This document shows positions 45,153 to 56,339 of a stretch of 64,000 nt of DNA, one piece after another (positions within the stretch are counted from its first letter, which is position 1; every line of letters begins with the position of its first letter). The stretch lies in the NCBI GenBank assembly GCA_024362935.1, contig JANCRA010000114.1, forward strand, positions 1,514,167 to 1,578,166, written 5' to 3'. The position numbers and the translations under genes were made by a program. The notes below the pieces were generated by a model. It did not search any database. It had not been told where the DNA came from and saw nothing but the letters and a program-made list of their open reading frames with translations. The stretch comes from Setophaga petechia (lineage: Eukaryota; Chordata; Aves; Passeriformes; Parulidae).

Positions 45153-46061
45153 TTACTGGTGCTTCCGTTGGTGTCGGGTAAAGAACGAGCGGTCTGAGAA
45201 GCTCTTCCCACACTGGGGACACTCGTAGGGCCTCTCCCCAGTGTGGATGCGCCGGTGGGTGACGAGGGTGGAGTTGTGCCTGAAGCCCATCCCGCAGTCG
45301 GGGCATTGGAAGGGCCTCTCCTCGGTGTGAATTCGTTTATGTACAAAGAGATGGGAGCTGGTGTGAAACCTCTTCTGACACTCAGGACACTCGTAGGGCC
45401 TCTCCCCGGTGTGGAACCTCTGGTGGACAACCAGGTCAGACCTGTGGCTGAAGCTCATCCCACATTCCAAGCACTCATAGGGCCGTTCCCCAGTGTGGAT
45501 CCTCTGGTGGCAGATCAGGTTGAATCTCTTCCTGAAGCTCTTCCCACACTCCAAGCACTCATAAGGCTTCTCCTCATCATGAACCTGCCCGTGGACCACC
45601 AGCTCTGAGCTCTGGCTGAAGCTCTGTCCACCTTCCTGGCTCAGGGTGGGTCTTTCCTCCTCAGAGCACCCTGGGCTGGGTTTGGAGCCCCTGCTCCTGT
45701 GGGATCTCCAGGGATTTTCCTCCCTGTTGGATTCCTGTGCCATGGAGCTGCTCAAAATGGCCTCTTCCATGAGGTTCTGCTGTGGGGATTTGTCCTCCCT
45801 GGTCTCCATCCTCAGCTCCTTGTCTGGGGGACGAAGGACAAGGAGAGGATGGGATTTCCCTCGGTGCCAGAGGGAAGGGGAAGGAGATCCCCCCAGTGCA
45901 TCCCCAGCAGGATGGGGTTGGCAGCAGGGTTGTCCTGCAGCCAGGGGCCGTGCTGGGCTGGGAGATGGAGCAGGAGAGAGGGGGAAAGGGGCACTGACTT
46001 CCTCCTCACCTGCCTGGATGTCCTGGGACATCTTCCTCTTCCTTGCAGCCTCCTCCTTCAT
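45153..46061 (-). CDS. C2H2 zinc-finger protein, copy B (two coding exons)
   Basis: Probable DNA-binding nuclear protein of the same family as copy A. ATG at 46061-46059. Donor GCAG|GTGAGG after 46010 and acceptor CCCCCAG ending at 45824 bound a 186-bp, stop-free, phase-1 intron (45824-46009). Splicing gives [13 protein letters not shown] and about 240 residues; reading through the intron would add 62 proline/serine-rich residues. Five full C2H2 fingers sit at about residues 103-240, all with CX2C and HX3H and TGERP-type linkers. Finger helices differ from copy A, so the DNA target probably differs. No KRAB or SCAN. This is the best-preserved of the three. A CpG island about 2 kb upstream on the minus strand is the likely promoter; a splice acceptor about 25-30 bp upstream of the ATG suggests a 5' non-coding exon. 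Confidence 0.87.
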   Translation of the reverse strand: MKEEAARKRKMSQDIQAGEEEVSAPFPLSPAPSPSPARPLAAGQPCCQPHPAGDALGGSPSPSLWHRGKSHPLLVLRPPDKELRMETREDKSPQQNLMEEAILSSSMAQESNREENPWRSHRSRGSKPSPGCSEEERPTLSQEGGQSFSQSSELVVHGQVHDEEKPYECLECGKSFRKRFNLICHQRIHTGERPYECLECGMSFSHRSDLVVHQRFHTGERPYECPECQKRFHTSSHLFVHKRIHTEERPFQCPDCGMGFRHNSTLVTHRRIHTGERPYECPQCGKSFSDRSFFTRHQRKHQ

Positions 46062-46409
46062 TCAGCCAAGGTTTGGGAATGGGAAATCCTGGTTTGGGGA
46101 AAAACAAGGTGTGAATGCCTTGGGTTGGGGATTCCTCCCGCCCAAGTCCATCTCTAGAAGTCATCTGGTGTCCATAAAAGCCTCCAAAAATCACGAGTGA
46201 ATCAAAAAAAACCACCAGGAGCATCCCATTTCCAGTCTCATCCCCCTGGGGTTCTGCTGGTCCCCCGTCTCAGGTCTGCTGAGGATCCCATGGGTCCTGG
46301 GGACCGCCCTCTCCAGGGTCCTGCTTAGGGATACTGGGGGATTTTAGGTCCCCCTGTCCAGCCTCCCTCCAATCCAGCCATTTGGGGCTCCCCCATCTTC
46401 CCACTGCCC

Positions 46410-47339
46410 TGTCCTGGTTTAGGGCAAATTTGGGAGAAACCTCCAAAGGGGTTTCCTCTAAAAAGCAGATTCAAGCAGCCCTTATGCCTAACCATATCAG
46501 GAAAAGATTTCCATGGAGAAAAGTGGAAAAAGCCTGTTTATTTAACAGGCAAAGTATTCACCAGCACAAAAAAATGAACAATATTAAACAATAAAACCTC
46601 TTGCCACTACAAAAGAGATGTTGAACTCAGAAAGTCCCTCCTTGGGCTGTAGCTTGGCTCACTCAGTCTCTTATCAGTCCCTCCAGCACTGGAAATGCCA
46701 CGGCCCAGGCTCGGCCAGGTGGGCCACACATGTGCGAGGTGCCAGTGGTGCTCTGGGTGTTCAATCCAGAGCAGGTTTAAACAGCTCGAAAGAAAAAGAA
46801 AAATCACAGTCCAGAGAACTTCTCTGTCTCAGCAAGCTAAAAACGAACTGAAAGCAAAACAGAGCTCTGTCCTGCTGTCTGTCTGACTACAGACAACTGA
46901 TACCTTAGGTTTTTAGTTTTTCTGTTCTGTTTTGGTGTGCAGATTTTAGCTTTATATTAAGTGTTACTGGGATCTTCTCAGAGGGTGGTGAAGACAAAAC
47001 AGTCCTGTTCCAGTTGGAGCTTCAAGGACAATCTCTTCAAACTTCAGCCCCAAAGCATAAACAACATGAAAAGAGGAGAGCAGGCAAGCAAGCGAAGAGG
47101 ATGAAACTTCATAATTTGAAGCTATTAATTGGACAGTTAACTTCTATATGAAAATAGACTAAAACCTTATAAAAATGTGAGATCTTACGACTCTCTTTAG
47201 CTCCTGTCCTGGAGACGTCGAGGCAGAGCCACAACTCTGGCTTTGGTACTGCCAGGGTGTGGCCTTTGAAGACACTTAAATAAAAATTCACTTCATTCCT
47301 CTTAGCTTTGTCTGGCCTCTGTTCCAGCTCCTTAAGACA
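46410..47339 (+). mobile_element. Solo LTR (ERVL-like) in the 5' intron of zinc-finger B
   Basis: It begins TGTCCTGGTTTAGGGCAAAT, a characteristic start of abundant passerine LTRs. It has TATAAAAATG near 47168, AATAAAAATTC near 47279, and ends ...TTAAGACA at 47339. It is oriented opposite to the zinc-finger gene and lies between its coding exon and the CpG island. No target-site duplication was found. Confidence 0.75.
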
Positions 47340-47449
47340 TTGCAACAGTCCACGAGCAGGAATGTGGAGGCATGAATGCAGTTTCTGAAAACAAACCGCA
47401 GCTTCTTCCTACTCCCCTTCGCTCTCAGAACCAGCCTTAAAGGTGCAGA

Positions 47450-48300
47450 ACTCATTTCTGGGCTAAACAGACCGATGGGGTACGAGCATCATGAAGTCAC
47501 CCCAGGACACGCCCCTGTCAGGGTCAGGGGGTCCCGTCCCCGCCTCATCTCCGGGCTGCTGGGGGTCCCCCAGCTCCGGTATCGCCCCTTCCCCTCTCCC
47601 CGCCCCGGGGGTCCCCCGTTCCACAGCCCCGGCTCTCACGGGGATCCCCAAAACCAATGTCCCGCCCCGTCGGTACCGGGCCATCCCCACGTGGACCCCC
47701 TGGGACCCTCCGGAGGGGCGATCGCGGCTCCTCTCCCCCCGAAAAAGCTTCTCTAAGGGAGCCCGGAGATATCCGGGGCTCGAGTCCGGGATCTGCCGGC
47801 TCCGAACACTCTCCAAAAAATCCTCCCGGAGAGCCCTGGCTGGAGCCGGGGCGAGCTCGGCCTCCGCCCTCACCTGCGGCTCGGGGCTGGGGGCGATGCT
47901 CCCGGGCAGGGGGGGCTGCAGGCTCAGCGTGCGGGCGCTGCGAGCGCCGGGATTCTCTCGCTCTGCTCCTGCTCCTCCTCTTCTCCCTCCTCTTCCTGCC
48001 GCATTTCCTCCGCTCCCAGCCCGGACCCCCCTTTCTCACCCCTCTGCCCCGCGGCCGCCGCAGCACCGGCTGCTGGGTGGGGGAGCCCCCGATCGGCCCC
48101 AGGGGTGGGCAGGGGGCTCGGGGATCCCCCCGGGGCGGATCCGTCCCCCGGCCCGAGCCCCAAATTCCGCTCCGGGGCCGCCGGGCTCTGCGGGCCCGCC
48201 TGGCAACCGGTGAGTCATCGGCGAGAAAAGCTCTGGTTGGCTAGAAATTGTTTAGCGCCTCCTCTGATTGGCTGGAATTGTGAAAAGCGCTACACCCTGA
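47450..48300 (-). promoter_or_regulatory. CpG island, probable promoter of zinc-finger B
   Basis: Dense CpGs over about 800 bp, in contrast to both flanks. Two ATTGGCT/TTGGCTA elements (CCAAT boxes on the minus strand) lie near 48268 and 48237, and a TGAGTCAT AP-1-like site near 48211. This places the likely minus-strand start near 48150-48200, driving transcription towards the zinc-finger exons. Long open frames on both strands (up to 240 codons) are a product of the GC content. Confidence 0.6.
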
Positions 48301-48354
48301 GCGGGTCCCTGGGTGCTGCGGAGTCCGGGCCGGAGACTTTTCCTATTTCTTTTG

Positions 48355-48470
48355 TTCTTTGAAACCTTTTCCCGATTTCTTTCTCTCCCTCTGAGAACTT
48401 TTTCCTATTTCTTTCTCTCCCTCTGAGACCTCTTTCCGATTTCTTTCTCTCCCTCTCTCCTTCCCGTGTC
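48355..48470. repeat. ~34-bp pyrimidine-rich tandem repeat
   Basis: About three to four units of TTTCTTTCTCTCCCTCTGAG followed by a variable TTTTCC segment. Confidence 0.85.
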
Positions 48471-48639
48471 TTTTTGAGTTCAATCCAAGTTCAATCAAAT
48501 CCGCAGGTTGCAGTCCCACGCTCTCATTTGCTCCTTCACTGGGGCAGAGGCGTCTCTCCCTCGCCAACTCGTAACCCATGGGCCGGGTCCCTTCCCACCC
48601 CAATTGTTCCAGGATTCTGTCGGGGACTCGCTTCCATTT

Positions 48640-49180
48640 CCTCTCTCTCTCTGCTTCCACCTGGGAAGGTGCTGGAAAATGCCCGTCAAAGCCACCTTTG
48701 CTGTGTGCTCTGGGGCCCACAGAGCTGCTGGACCTTGTCCCCTGGCCCTGCACAGCTCCTTGGGAGGCACGGCAGGAGCAGCACCCTGGGAGCCTCGGGA
48801 ATGCCCCTCTGGGATCCATGGCACACACTCCCAGGGGCTGGAATTGCAGTTCCCAACAAGGAAAATATGTTTGCCTGGAAGGCAAAGCTCTTAGGAAGGA
48901 GCCAAAAGCCAAGTGGAGCAAGATCCTACAGTGACATTTCACTGCCAGCCTTCATAACTTCACCCATGGTTTTTGTAGCTCTTGGATTGGGAATTAAATC
49001 AAGGCAGGGTCTTTGGTGGCAGCTGCCCTGGCTCAAGGGAGACACTGAGAGAGAAACAGAGCAGGCAAAGAGAGGAAGGGGAGAAAGGAGAACACAAACA
49101 CAATCAGCTGAGAAGGTGGCACTCTGAAAAGCAAACTGAAACTGACTGAAAATGAATGGGAAAGAAAGAAATAATTTTCT
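48640..49180. repeat. Block repeated at 53445-53825 (inverted) and 3585-4000 (direct)
   Basis: It contains GGGATCCATGGCACACACTC and GAGCCAAAAGCCAAGTGG. The inverted copy at 53445-53825 flanks the zinc-finger C block on its other side, so that block is framed by inverted repeats. Non-coding. Confidence 0.8.
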
Positions 49181-49199
49181 AGCTTGATTTCCTATCAAG

Positions 49200-50690
49200 T
49201 TAGAAACACATTTCCTCTGTTTCTCACAAACCTCTTGCCAGTGTCATTCAGCACGGCTGTCAATAAGTTTTTCATTCTGGGTGGCTGTTCCAGGCTGCAA
49301 CCACGAGGAAACAGGGAATGGGGGTTTTCCTGCTCCTGGGGAGCTTGACATCCTCAGCTGAGGAGAGGAGGAGGCACCAGAAGGAAAGGGCAGCTGGGCT
49401 TCACTGTTCTGCAGGAAATGGGCGGGGGGTGGGGGGGTGTGGTAATCTCTTGTCCTATCTTCAGGTGCTCTCACAGGGATGTGAGGGCTGATCCCAGAGC
49501 CCCAGGGGTCACAGTCAGGGCTGCCCTCAGGGAATGCTCACCTGGTGTTGAGGGGCAGCGTGGGAGCACCTGGATCTTGGAGCACGCAGCTGCCGCCGAT
49601 GTTTGGAGGTGCCTCAGAAGGGCTGGGACGATGCCAGGGACATCCTGCAGTGACATCCCCCCTGTCCTGCTCTGGGTGAGCTCAGTCCCAAACCTGACCC
49701 TGATCCTGGTCTCAATCTCACTCCATGTTCAGACACACTCACAGTTCTGTATTTAATCTCATCCCAGTCCAAGGCTTGTCTAGACCCAGATCCAATCCCA
49801 GCCCCAGCCCTAAAGCCAATCCCATGCCTAGCATTAATCCCAATCCCAGCTCTAATCCAAATCTCAACCCCAACTCCAAACCCAGCCCCAATTCCTGCCT
49901 CTTCCTAAATCCTCAGCCCCAAACCACATCCCAGGTTCAGCCCCTCTGGGGCTTTGGGGGTGTCTCTGTCCCTGTGAGCCCGATGATGTTTGGGTGGGGT
50001 CACAGCAGGGCTGAGAGGGACAGAGACCCCCCCGGCCTCCCCAGGGGTGAGAAGGTCAGAGAGCCCCCCCAGCCCCGAGCAGCCTCAGCGGTGAGAGGGA
50101 CACAGAGCCCCTGGTCCCCAGCCCTGCACAGGCATTGCCTGAGGCCAGAGGGATGGAGACCCCCCGAGCATCCCCCAGGGTGAGGGGACAGACACCCCCG
50201 AGCATCCCCTGGGCTGAGAGGGACAGAGACTGCCCCGAGCACCCCCTGGCACAGGGGTGAGAGGGAGGGAGACCCCCCAGGCATTCCCTGGGGTGAGAAT
50301 GATGGAGACCCCCTGGGGAATGGCCTGGGGTGAGAGGGACAGGGACACCCCTGGGGAATGGCCTGGGGGGACAGGGACAGGGACACCCCCTGGGGAATGG
50401 CCTGGGGTGACAGGGACAGGGACACCCCCTGGGGAATGGCCTGGGGTGACAGGGACAGGGACACCCCCTGGGGAATGGCCTGGGGTGACAGAGACAGGGA
50501 CACCCCCTGGGGAATGGCCTGGGGTGACAGGGACAGGGACACCCCCTGGGGAATGGCCTGGGGTGACAGGGACAGGAACACCCCTGGGGAATGGCCTGGG
50601 GGGACAGGGACACCCCCCACAGCCCCTCCCAAGCATCTTCCAGAGCAAGAGGCACAGAGACCCCTCCAGCATTCACTGGGCACTCGAGAA
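49200..50690. repeat. Direct copy of 4010-5345, with 39-bp minisatellite
   Basis: The match to the left block runs through the RADPRAP-coding GC-rich stretch into the minisatellite. The core array at 50300-50620 holds about eight regular 39-bp units, one more than the left array and without its 9-bp deletion. The match stops near 50690, where the left copy meets an LTR. Confidence 0.88.
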
Positions 50691-50699
50691 AATAAACTT

Positions 50700-51015
50700 G
50701 GCAGAACTCAACTCAGCATAAAATACTTCGATGAATATTTGATTTTCCCACAAGTCACATGTGATGAAAGTGCAAACAAATCCCAAATATTAACAAACCA
50801 ACAATAGAAGCAATTATGATGGCAATTCCAGGTTTCATCGGTTCCTGCACAGCTCCAGATCAGCTGCTGGAAGGTTCTGATAAAAGAAAAGAGGAAATTT
50901 GGCCCAACACAGATTATTAAAAAAGAAGGGGAAGCTCTCTGTAGCTGTCACAAAGGTGACAAGGATGAAGAGAAAAATGATTCTCACATTTGGTAAAGTA
51001 CCCAAGTCTAGGAAT
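50700..51015. other. Unassigned, part of the duplicated block
   Basis: Partly matches about 2830-3060 in inverted orientation. No gene. Confidence 0.35.
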
Positions 51016-51336
51016 TCAGGAGTTATTTGGGAATTTAGCTACTTGAGCTAAGCTTCTTGTAGAACTTTTAGCAGCCTTGTGTTCCTCATGGTGGGGTAAA
51101 TGAACCTTGTCAGTCTCGCTGGTAACATTTCCTCCCTTTCCTCCAGTGATTTTAACAAACTTTTCAAGGAAGGACAACACAATATTTTCTTTACACTGGC
51201 CACCCACAACAGCGATTTTCCTCATCAATTCTCCTGTGAGTCGTGCAGAGGAAGCTGCATCCAAGTTTCCACGGGGTTCCTCCAGAAAGAACAACAACCG
51301 CATCAGAGGAGGGATCCATGCTGTTGTCAAAGGCAT
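51016..51336 (-). other. Small conserved open frame, unknown
   Basis: 106 codons, starting MPLTTAW and including the VVGGQCKENIVLSFLEKF stretch. The partner at 2579-2800 is shorter but keeps the same frame over the last ~70 residues and stops at the same place. No signal peptide, membrane span or known motif is evident. It runs opposite to the zinc finger and next to the LTR, so it could be a host exon or an ERV internal remnant. Confidence 0.3.
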
Positions 51337-51679
51337 TTGGGGTCAGAGAACAGTGCCCTGAACTCACTGTGCCAAAATAATGTCAAAATCTGGTTAAGAA
51401 AATTGTTAGAGGGATTCCTGTGCCCCAATTAAGGTGCTAACGAGACCAAATCCGAAGTGGGTTTTATTGCACAGTAAATGTGAGGTAGAGAGAGAGAGAG
51501 GTGGAAAGAAGGAGAAAAGGAGGGAGAGCAAGGGAGTGACAGGGACAGAGACCTCCCCTGGAGCAGGGCAAGTGTGACATTGTCCCCTGTGTGTGTGGCC
51601 TTCCCGGGGTGGGGGTTTTACACCTGAGCCAGTTTGGGTAAGGGGGGTGGTGTTCAGCCCCTGAGCAGGGATTACCCCA

Positions 51680-52210
51680 CTGTTTCAGGCTGCAATGGAA
51701 GATGGAACCAAATGCATGTTTTCAATCCCCATCTTCATCAACTGCTATCAACAGGTGGGGCAGTGTTCTTTATCTCTTGCCTGACTCAGCCCTGATAACG
51801 CCCTCCAGGGGAGATATCTTCTGTGAATGGGCCATTGAGTGTCACTGCAGGACTGATCAAATTCCATCATCCCATTGTGGGATGCTCCGCCCAGGGGGAG
51901 GATCCAAGCATTCCTACCTGGATATAAGCTGAGGCTTTCAACACCAGGAGCACCTTGCCAACTGGATTCCCAGAGGAGAAGAGCTCCAGAACCACCACTG
52001 GACCTTCAGAGGAAGACCAGACACTTCTACAGGATCACTGCTTTGATAGAATCACATTGATCACTCCAACAGGACTGCAGCCACCATTTAATGGGACTGC
52101 TGCCACCAGCCTGACCAACAGGGTGTCAGGTTATATCCTGACTCTGTCAGTTGAAGGCAGTGTTTCTGTATCATTGCCTTGATTGAAATTTTCTTATTAA
52201 ATTGCAATTC
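51680..52210 (+). promoter_or_regulatory. LTR-derived promoter block upstream of zinc-finger C
   Basis: Plus-strand partner of 1610-2130. GCTCCGCCCAGG GC-box-like sequence near 51886, TATAAG at 51923-51928, and TTATTAAATTG poly(A)-like sequence near 52191. The TATA box is 391 bp from the ATG at 52319. A pyrimidine-rich splice acceptor ends CAAAACAG at about 52290, between LTR and ATG. Confidence 0.55.
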
Positions 52211-52318
52211 AGGCTTAGACCCTCCCCCAGGTCTGCCTTCAAACCAGTACAAAGCTCAGTGTACTCATCCCTTGTTTTCCTCCCAAAACAGAATATCTCA
52301 TTCCTAAAACTTGGCCAG

Positions 52319-52801
52319 ATGGAGGGAGAGATTTCGAGGAAGAGGAAGATGGCCCAGGAGCCCCAGGCAGGTGAGGAGGAAGTCAGTGCCCCTTTCCCCC
52401 TTTCTCCTGCTCCATCTCCCAGCCCAGCATGGTCCCTGGCTGCAGGACAACTGCTGTTCCAAACCCGTCCTGCTGGGGATGCACTGGGGGGATCTCCTTC
52501 CCCTTCCATGTGGCACGGAGGCAAATCTCATCCTCTCCTTGTCCTTCCTCTCCCAGGCAAGGAGCTGAGGATGGAGACCAGGGAGGACAAATGCGCAGGG
52601 CAGAGCCTCATCACCCACCAGCGGATTCACAATGAGAAGAGGCCCTTCCGCTGCCCCGATTGCAGGAAGGGCTTCAAGGACAACTCCAACCTCATCAGGC
52701 ACCAGTGCATCCACACTGGGGAGAGGCCCTGCCAGTGTCCCCAGTGTGGGAAGAGCTTCACCCAGAGCTCTCACTTGACCAAACACAAACAGAGGCTCTG
52801 A
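52319..52801 (+). CDS. C2H2 zinc-finger protein, copy C, shortened
   Basis: ATG at 52319. Donor at 52371 (GTGAGG) and acceptor ending at 52556 bound the same 186-bp in-frame intron as in copies A and B. Joining exons gives [14 protein letters not shown], then an internal deletion jumps into the middle of a finger (SLITHQRIH), removing the acidic linker and the first fingers. Only two whole fingers follow: FRCPDC...HQCIH, and a last one, CQCPQC...HKQRL, in which the final histidine is leucine. The spliced product would be about 99 residues with one sound finger, one impaired finger and a finger stub. Probably a decaying copy, though the frame remains open to TGA at 52799. An upstream open frame starting 52202 is in the LTR and is not the preferred start. 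Confidence 0.65.
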   Translation: MEGEISRKRKMAQEPQAGEEEVSAPFPLSPAPSPSPAWSLAAGQLLFQTRPAGDALGGSPSPSMWHGGKSHPLLVLPLPGKELRMETREDKCAGQSLITHQRIHNEKRPFRCPDCRKGFKDNSNLIRHQCIHTGERPCQCPQCGKSFTQSSHLTKHKQRL

Positions 52802-53444
52802 TAAGGGAAGCCCTGCAAATGCCCTGACTCCAGGAACAGCTTCATGCACCGCTCCAGCTTCATCCTCCTTGGAAGGATCTCATCCTCCTTGGAAGGATCC
52901 ACGTTGATCAGAGCCCTGGTGACCCATATTCCCAGTGATCTGTGCTGGTAGGACACCTGGCTGGTTGTCCTTTTGGTTTGGCCTAGAGTTCATCTTGATT
53001 CATTTTATCACTTAAAAACACATGAAATAGGACTAAAAAGAAAGTAATTGATCAAGGATGTCAAAAGTCTCACAATTTCACAGCTATTTCAGGCGGAATT
53101 TATGGTTTGGGGCCATGTTCTGGAGGATTTGTGGGTTCTTGGGGGATTTCAGGCAGTGTTCTCAATATCTTTGCACTCCAAAAGTCAAGGTGGATTGATC
53201 TGTCACCTCAAAATGACTCAGTCCCACCGAAAACAACTCAATCCTACCCCAAAGGGCTCAACACACCCTCAATTTGGCTTATTCCCACCTAAAAAAAAAA
53301 CTCAGTCCCATGTCAAAATTAGTCATATCCACAACCTCCAGGGTGAGATGGGATTGGAAGGAGATTTGGAGAAGTGGGATCAAAATTTGAGGGTGTTGGA
53401 CCAGGATTATGTGGGGCTGGGTGTGTGGGATCTATTTTGATAGT
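52802..53444 (+). other. 3' flank of zinc-finger C
   Basis: 52802-52920 still reads as decayed finger-like coding sequence past the stop. 53140-53260 matches the 3' flank of zinc-finger B. No separate gene. Confidence 0.45.
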
Positions 53445-53825
53445 AAATAACATTTCCAGAATTATTGATTTCTGCCCCAATCATTTTCCATCACTTCCAG
53501 GTTTTTTTTTCAGCCTGCAACCTTCTCAGCTGATTGTGTTTGTGTCGTCCTTTCTTTCCTGCCTTTCTTTGCCTGCTCTGTTTCTCTCTCAGTGTCACTG
53601 TCGGATCTTGCTCCACTTGGCTTTTGGCTCCTTCTTAAGATCTTTGCCTCACAGGGCAGGAGCATCTTTTCCTGTCTGGGAACTGCAATTCCAGCCCCTG
53701 GGAGTGTGTGCCATGGATCCCAGAGGGGCATTCCCGAGGCTCCCAGGGTGCTGCTCCTGCCGTGCCTCCCAAGGAGCTGTGCAGGGCCAGGGGACAAGGT
53801 CCAGCAGCTCTGTTGGTTCTGCAGT
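53445..53825. repeat. Inverted copy of 48715-49180
   Basis: Carries CCATGGATCCCAGAGGGGCA and the GGAGCTGTGCAGGGCCAGGG segment in reverse relative to the 48.8-kb copy. Confidence 0.8.
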
Positions 53826-54220
53826 GCCACAAGGGCCCCTGGTTCCATGAGTTTCCCTACTGCCAACAGCGGTTCCTTGGTTCCCATGATGCCCTGCTGC
53901 TGTGTCACCATGGATATTTGGTGCCATGAAGTTCTTCAGTGTCACAATGGCCTCCCTCGCTCCATGAGCTTCCACAGTGTCACAATGGACTCCTTGGATG
54001 GGCAGTGTCACCATGGACCATTGGCTCCATGCAGCCATGCTGGGTCACCATGGACTCCTTGGTTCCATGAGGTTCTGGGAGTGTCTCCATGGTCTCCTTG
54101 GATCCACAGTGTCACAATGGACCACTGGATCCACGTGGCCCTGCTGTGTCACCATGGCCCCTTGGTTCCATGGGACCTCCTCAATGCCTAAATGGCCCCT
54201 TCATTCCAAAAGGAACACAT
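53826..54220. repeat. Degenerate minisatellite
   Basis: TCCATGAGCTTCCACAGTGTCACAATGG-type units abutting the inverted block. Confidence 0.8.
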
Positions 54221-55360
54221 AAGTTTTAAAGAAACATTGAGCAAATCCTGCTCAACACACGTGGGAACATGTGTTTGCATTCCAAAGAGAGGTTAAAGGT
54301 GAGGATGGCACCAGCAGCTTCCATCTGCAACAGAGATCCAGGGAAAGGACAGGGACAGAGAATTCAGCTGCAAGACTCAGAGAATTCTGCTCCCAGAGAT
54401 CATTTCTGCTCACACTGTCCCTTGTAGAAAGGTGACACCATTCCAGGCAGCCTGCACTGAGCAGGTGGCTCCTGAGTGGGGTTTGTTGCTCAGGAAACCT
54501 GCTCTGGCTTTTCCATTTTCTCCTTCCCAACAGGAAAACTTCTCCTGGGCCTGTGTGCAGGCAGAGCCCTGAGGAGAGCAGGTGGGACACGGTGCAATGG
54601 GCTGGGACATGGAGCTGCAGAGCTCAGGGGACAAGGTTCTGCTGCAGGGCACAGGGATGTCAGTCCCAGGTGGGCCATGTCAGACATGGTGAGGCTGGGG
54701 GTGAGGAGCAGCTTGTCCAAACAGGATCAGCCCTCAAGGGGCTCATTCTTCTCCATGCCCAGACCTCCTAAGGAGACATTCAGCATCAAGATCATCTAGG
54801 GAATGCTTCTATTTGCTCTTCTCTGAACTGGAAAATAAAAAAAGACTCATTTAATAAACAAAAAAAGTCATGAGGTGCACTTGGAAGTCTTCCTCCTTAA
54901 TAGAACTCCAAACTAACTGCAATCAGCTGTTCAAGCACTGCAGACTTCAAGACCATTGAAGGAAGACAAAGAGCCACCAAGGTCTTGCTGTGTTTTATTG
55001 AGCCCCATGGTAGATTTGGGGCTGAGTCCAAGACCCTCAGGCACTGAGAGGAAGTTGAGGAAGCTGCTCAACTAAATCAGAAGCAAAACTCCAAGTCCCC
55101 TGGAGCATCACTGGGCCCCACTGAGGGCAGGGACTGCCAAAGGCTCCCCAGGGACTGCTGAGAGCAGATCCTTGAGGCCAGGATTGCAGGGAGCCCAAGG
55201 CTCTGAGCAGGGAACTGCAATGCTGAGCAAGGCCTGGGCTGGCTGGGGGAAGCAGAAAGGCCAAGCCCTGAGCCCAGCCTGGGACAGCAGGGCCTGTCCC
55301 TCACGGGTGGCTCGGGGCTGTTTGTGGGGCAGTGGGATGTGAAGGGCAGCAAGGACAAAC
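54221..55360. other. Unassigned
   Basis: No gene was recognised. 55080-55260 resembles 61040-61200 in direct orientation (CCCCAGGGACT, AGCAGATCCTTGAGGCCA). 55360-55460 includes a few minisatellite units. Confidence 0.3.
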
Positions 55361-55570
55361 GTCATAAACCTGTGTGACACTCCAGATCTTTGTGGAACCA
55401 AGGAGCAGTGAGATACTGTGGGGCCTCATGGAAACAAGAGGCCATTGTGAGCCTGCAGGGCTGGAACACCCCAGAACTCTGAAATGCTGGGGGTAACCAA
55501 AGGTTCCTTTCCTTGAGTTTGGTGCACAGGAGAAACACCAACCCGATATTCTCAATATGGGCAGATGCAA

Positions 55571-55701
55571 AGAATATTATTGGTAGGAAGGTTCCCACAA
55601 GGATCATCAAGCCCAGCTCTTAAGTGAATGGCCCACACAGGGATTGAACCCACAGCCTCGGTGATACCAGCACCATGCTCTGAGCAACTGAGCTAAGAGG
55701 T
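55571..55701 (-). mobile_element. tRNA-derived SINE with CR1-like tail (TguSINE1-like)
   Basis: On the minus strand it starts with a tRNA-Ile-like head: A box TAGCTCAGTTGCTC (55682-55695) and B box GGTTCAATCC (55641-55650). It continues through GGGCCATTCACTTAAGAGCT into a CR1-type end, TTGATGATCCTTGTGGGA. The anticodon arm is degenerate, so it is not a functional tRNA gene. Confidence 0.8.
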
Positions 55702-55709
55702 CAAAATGA

Positions 55710-56335
55710 CACCAAATTTTACTGGCAAAATAGAGACAATCAAGGAACTTGGGCAAAGCATATAATACAACACCCACTTCAACATAAAACTCTTATCAAA
55801 GCATTAAGTTCATTAACTTAGCCCATTTAACCTAAAAACCGTTTACCCTTAAGATGTTAAGTTACCCAAAAATGTTCCAGGCAAGTAGGATTAGAAGGAG
55901 AAGAAATAGAGAACATCAGAAAGACAGAAGATCTATAGAACGACACATACAGAGGTACCAACTGCTCGGGTTGCAGCATCACAAACAGACAAAGCCCAGC
56001 AAAAGGCAGGATCCAGACCATGGGCTGGCCTCGTGCTCCGGCTTTTAACCCCCTGGGCCTTCATGGGCCCGCCCCTGGGGTGGGACTGCCAGTTGCTTGT
56101 CCAATCAGAGTCAGGGTAGGCAACAGCTGTGCCTGTTGTATTATTGATTGGCAGCTCTGCCAGTCAGCAGAAAGTCAGCACTGCCCCTGCTGTGTGATTG
56201 ACAGCTCTGCCAGGCCAGGGCTGGGGGCGGGGCTCTGTCCCACCACAAACCAAGGCCTGACCCGGCCCTGGCCCCACACGGGCATTCCGAGCATCCCAAG
56301 GTGTCTCGGGACATCGATCTCATCCAGCCTCTGAC
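55710..56335 (-). mobile_element. Probable LTR, minus strand
   Basis: The minus strand has CCAAT-type sequence (CTGATTGGACAAG), a GGGCGGGCCC GC-box and a TTAAAAGCCGGAGC TATA-like box near 56040, followed by transcribed-looking AT-rich sequence. Boundaries are not fixed. Confidence 0.5.
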
Positions 56336-56339
56336 AGTG

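Noticed and set aside
47491..48213. 240-codon plus-strand frame in the CpG island
   Set aside because: Proline/arginine-rich reading caused by GC content; overlapping long frames exist on both strands, and promoter features explain the region.
55625..55700. A tRNA-Ile gene
   Set aside because: A and B boxes are recognisable but the anticodon region is degenerate and the sequence continues into a CR1-type tail, so it is a SINE.
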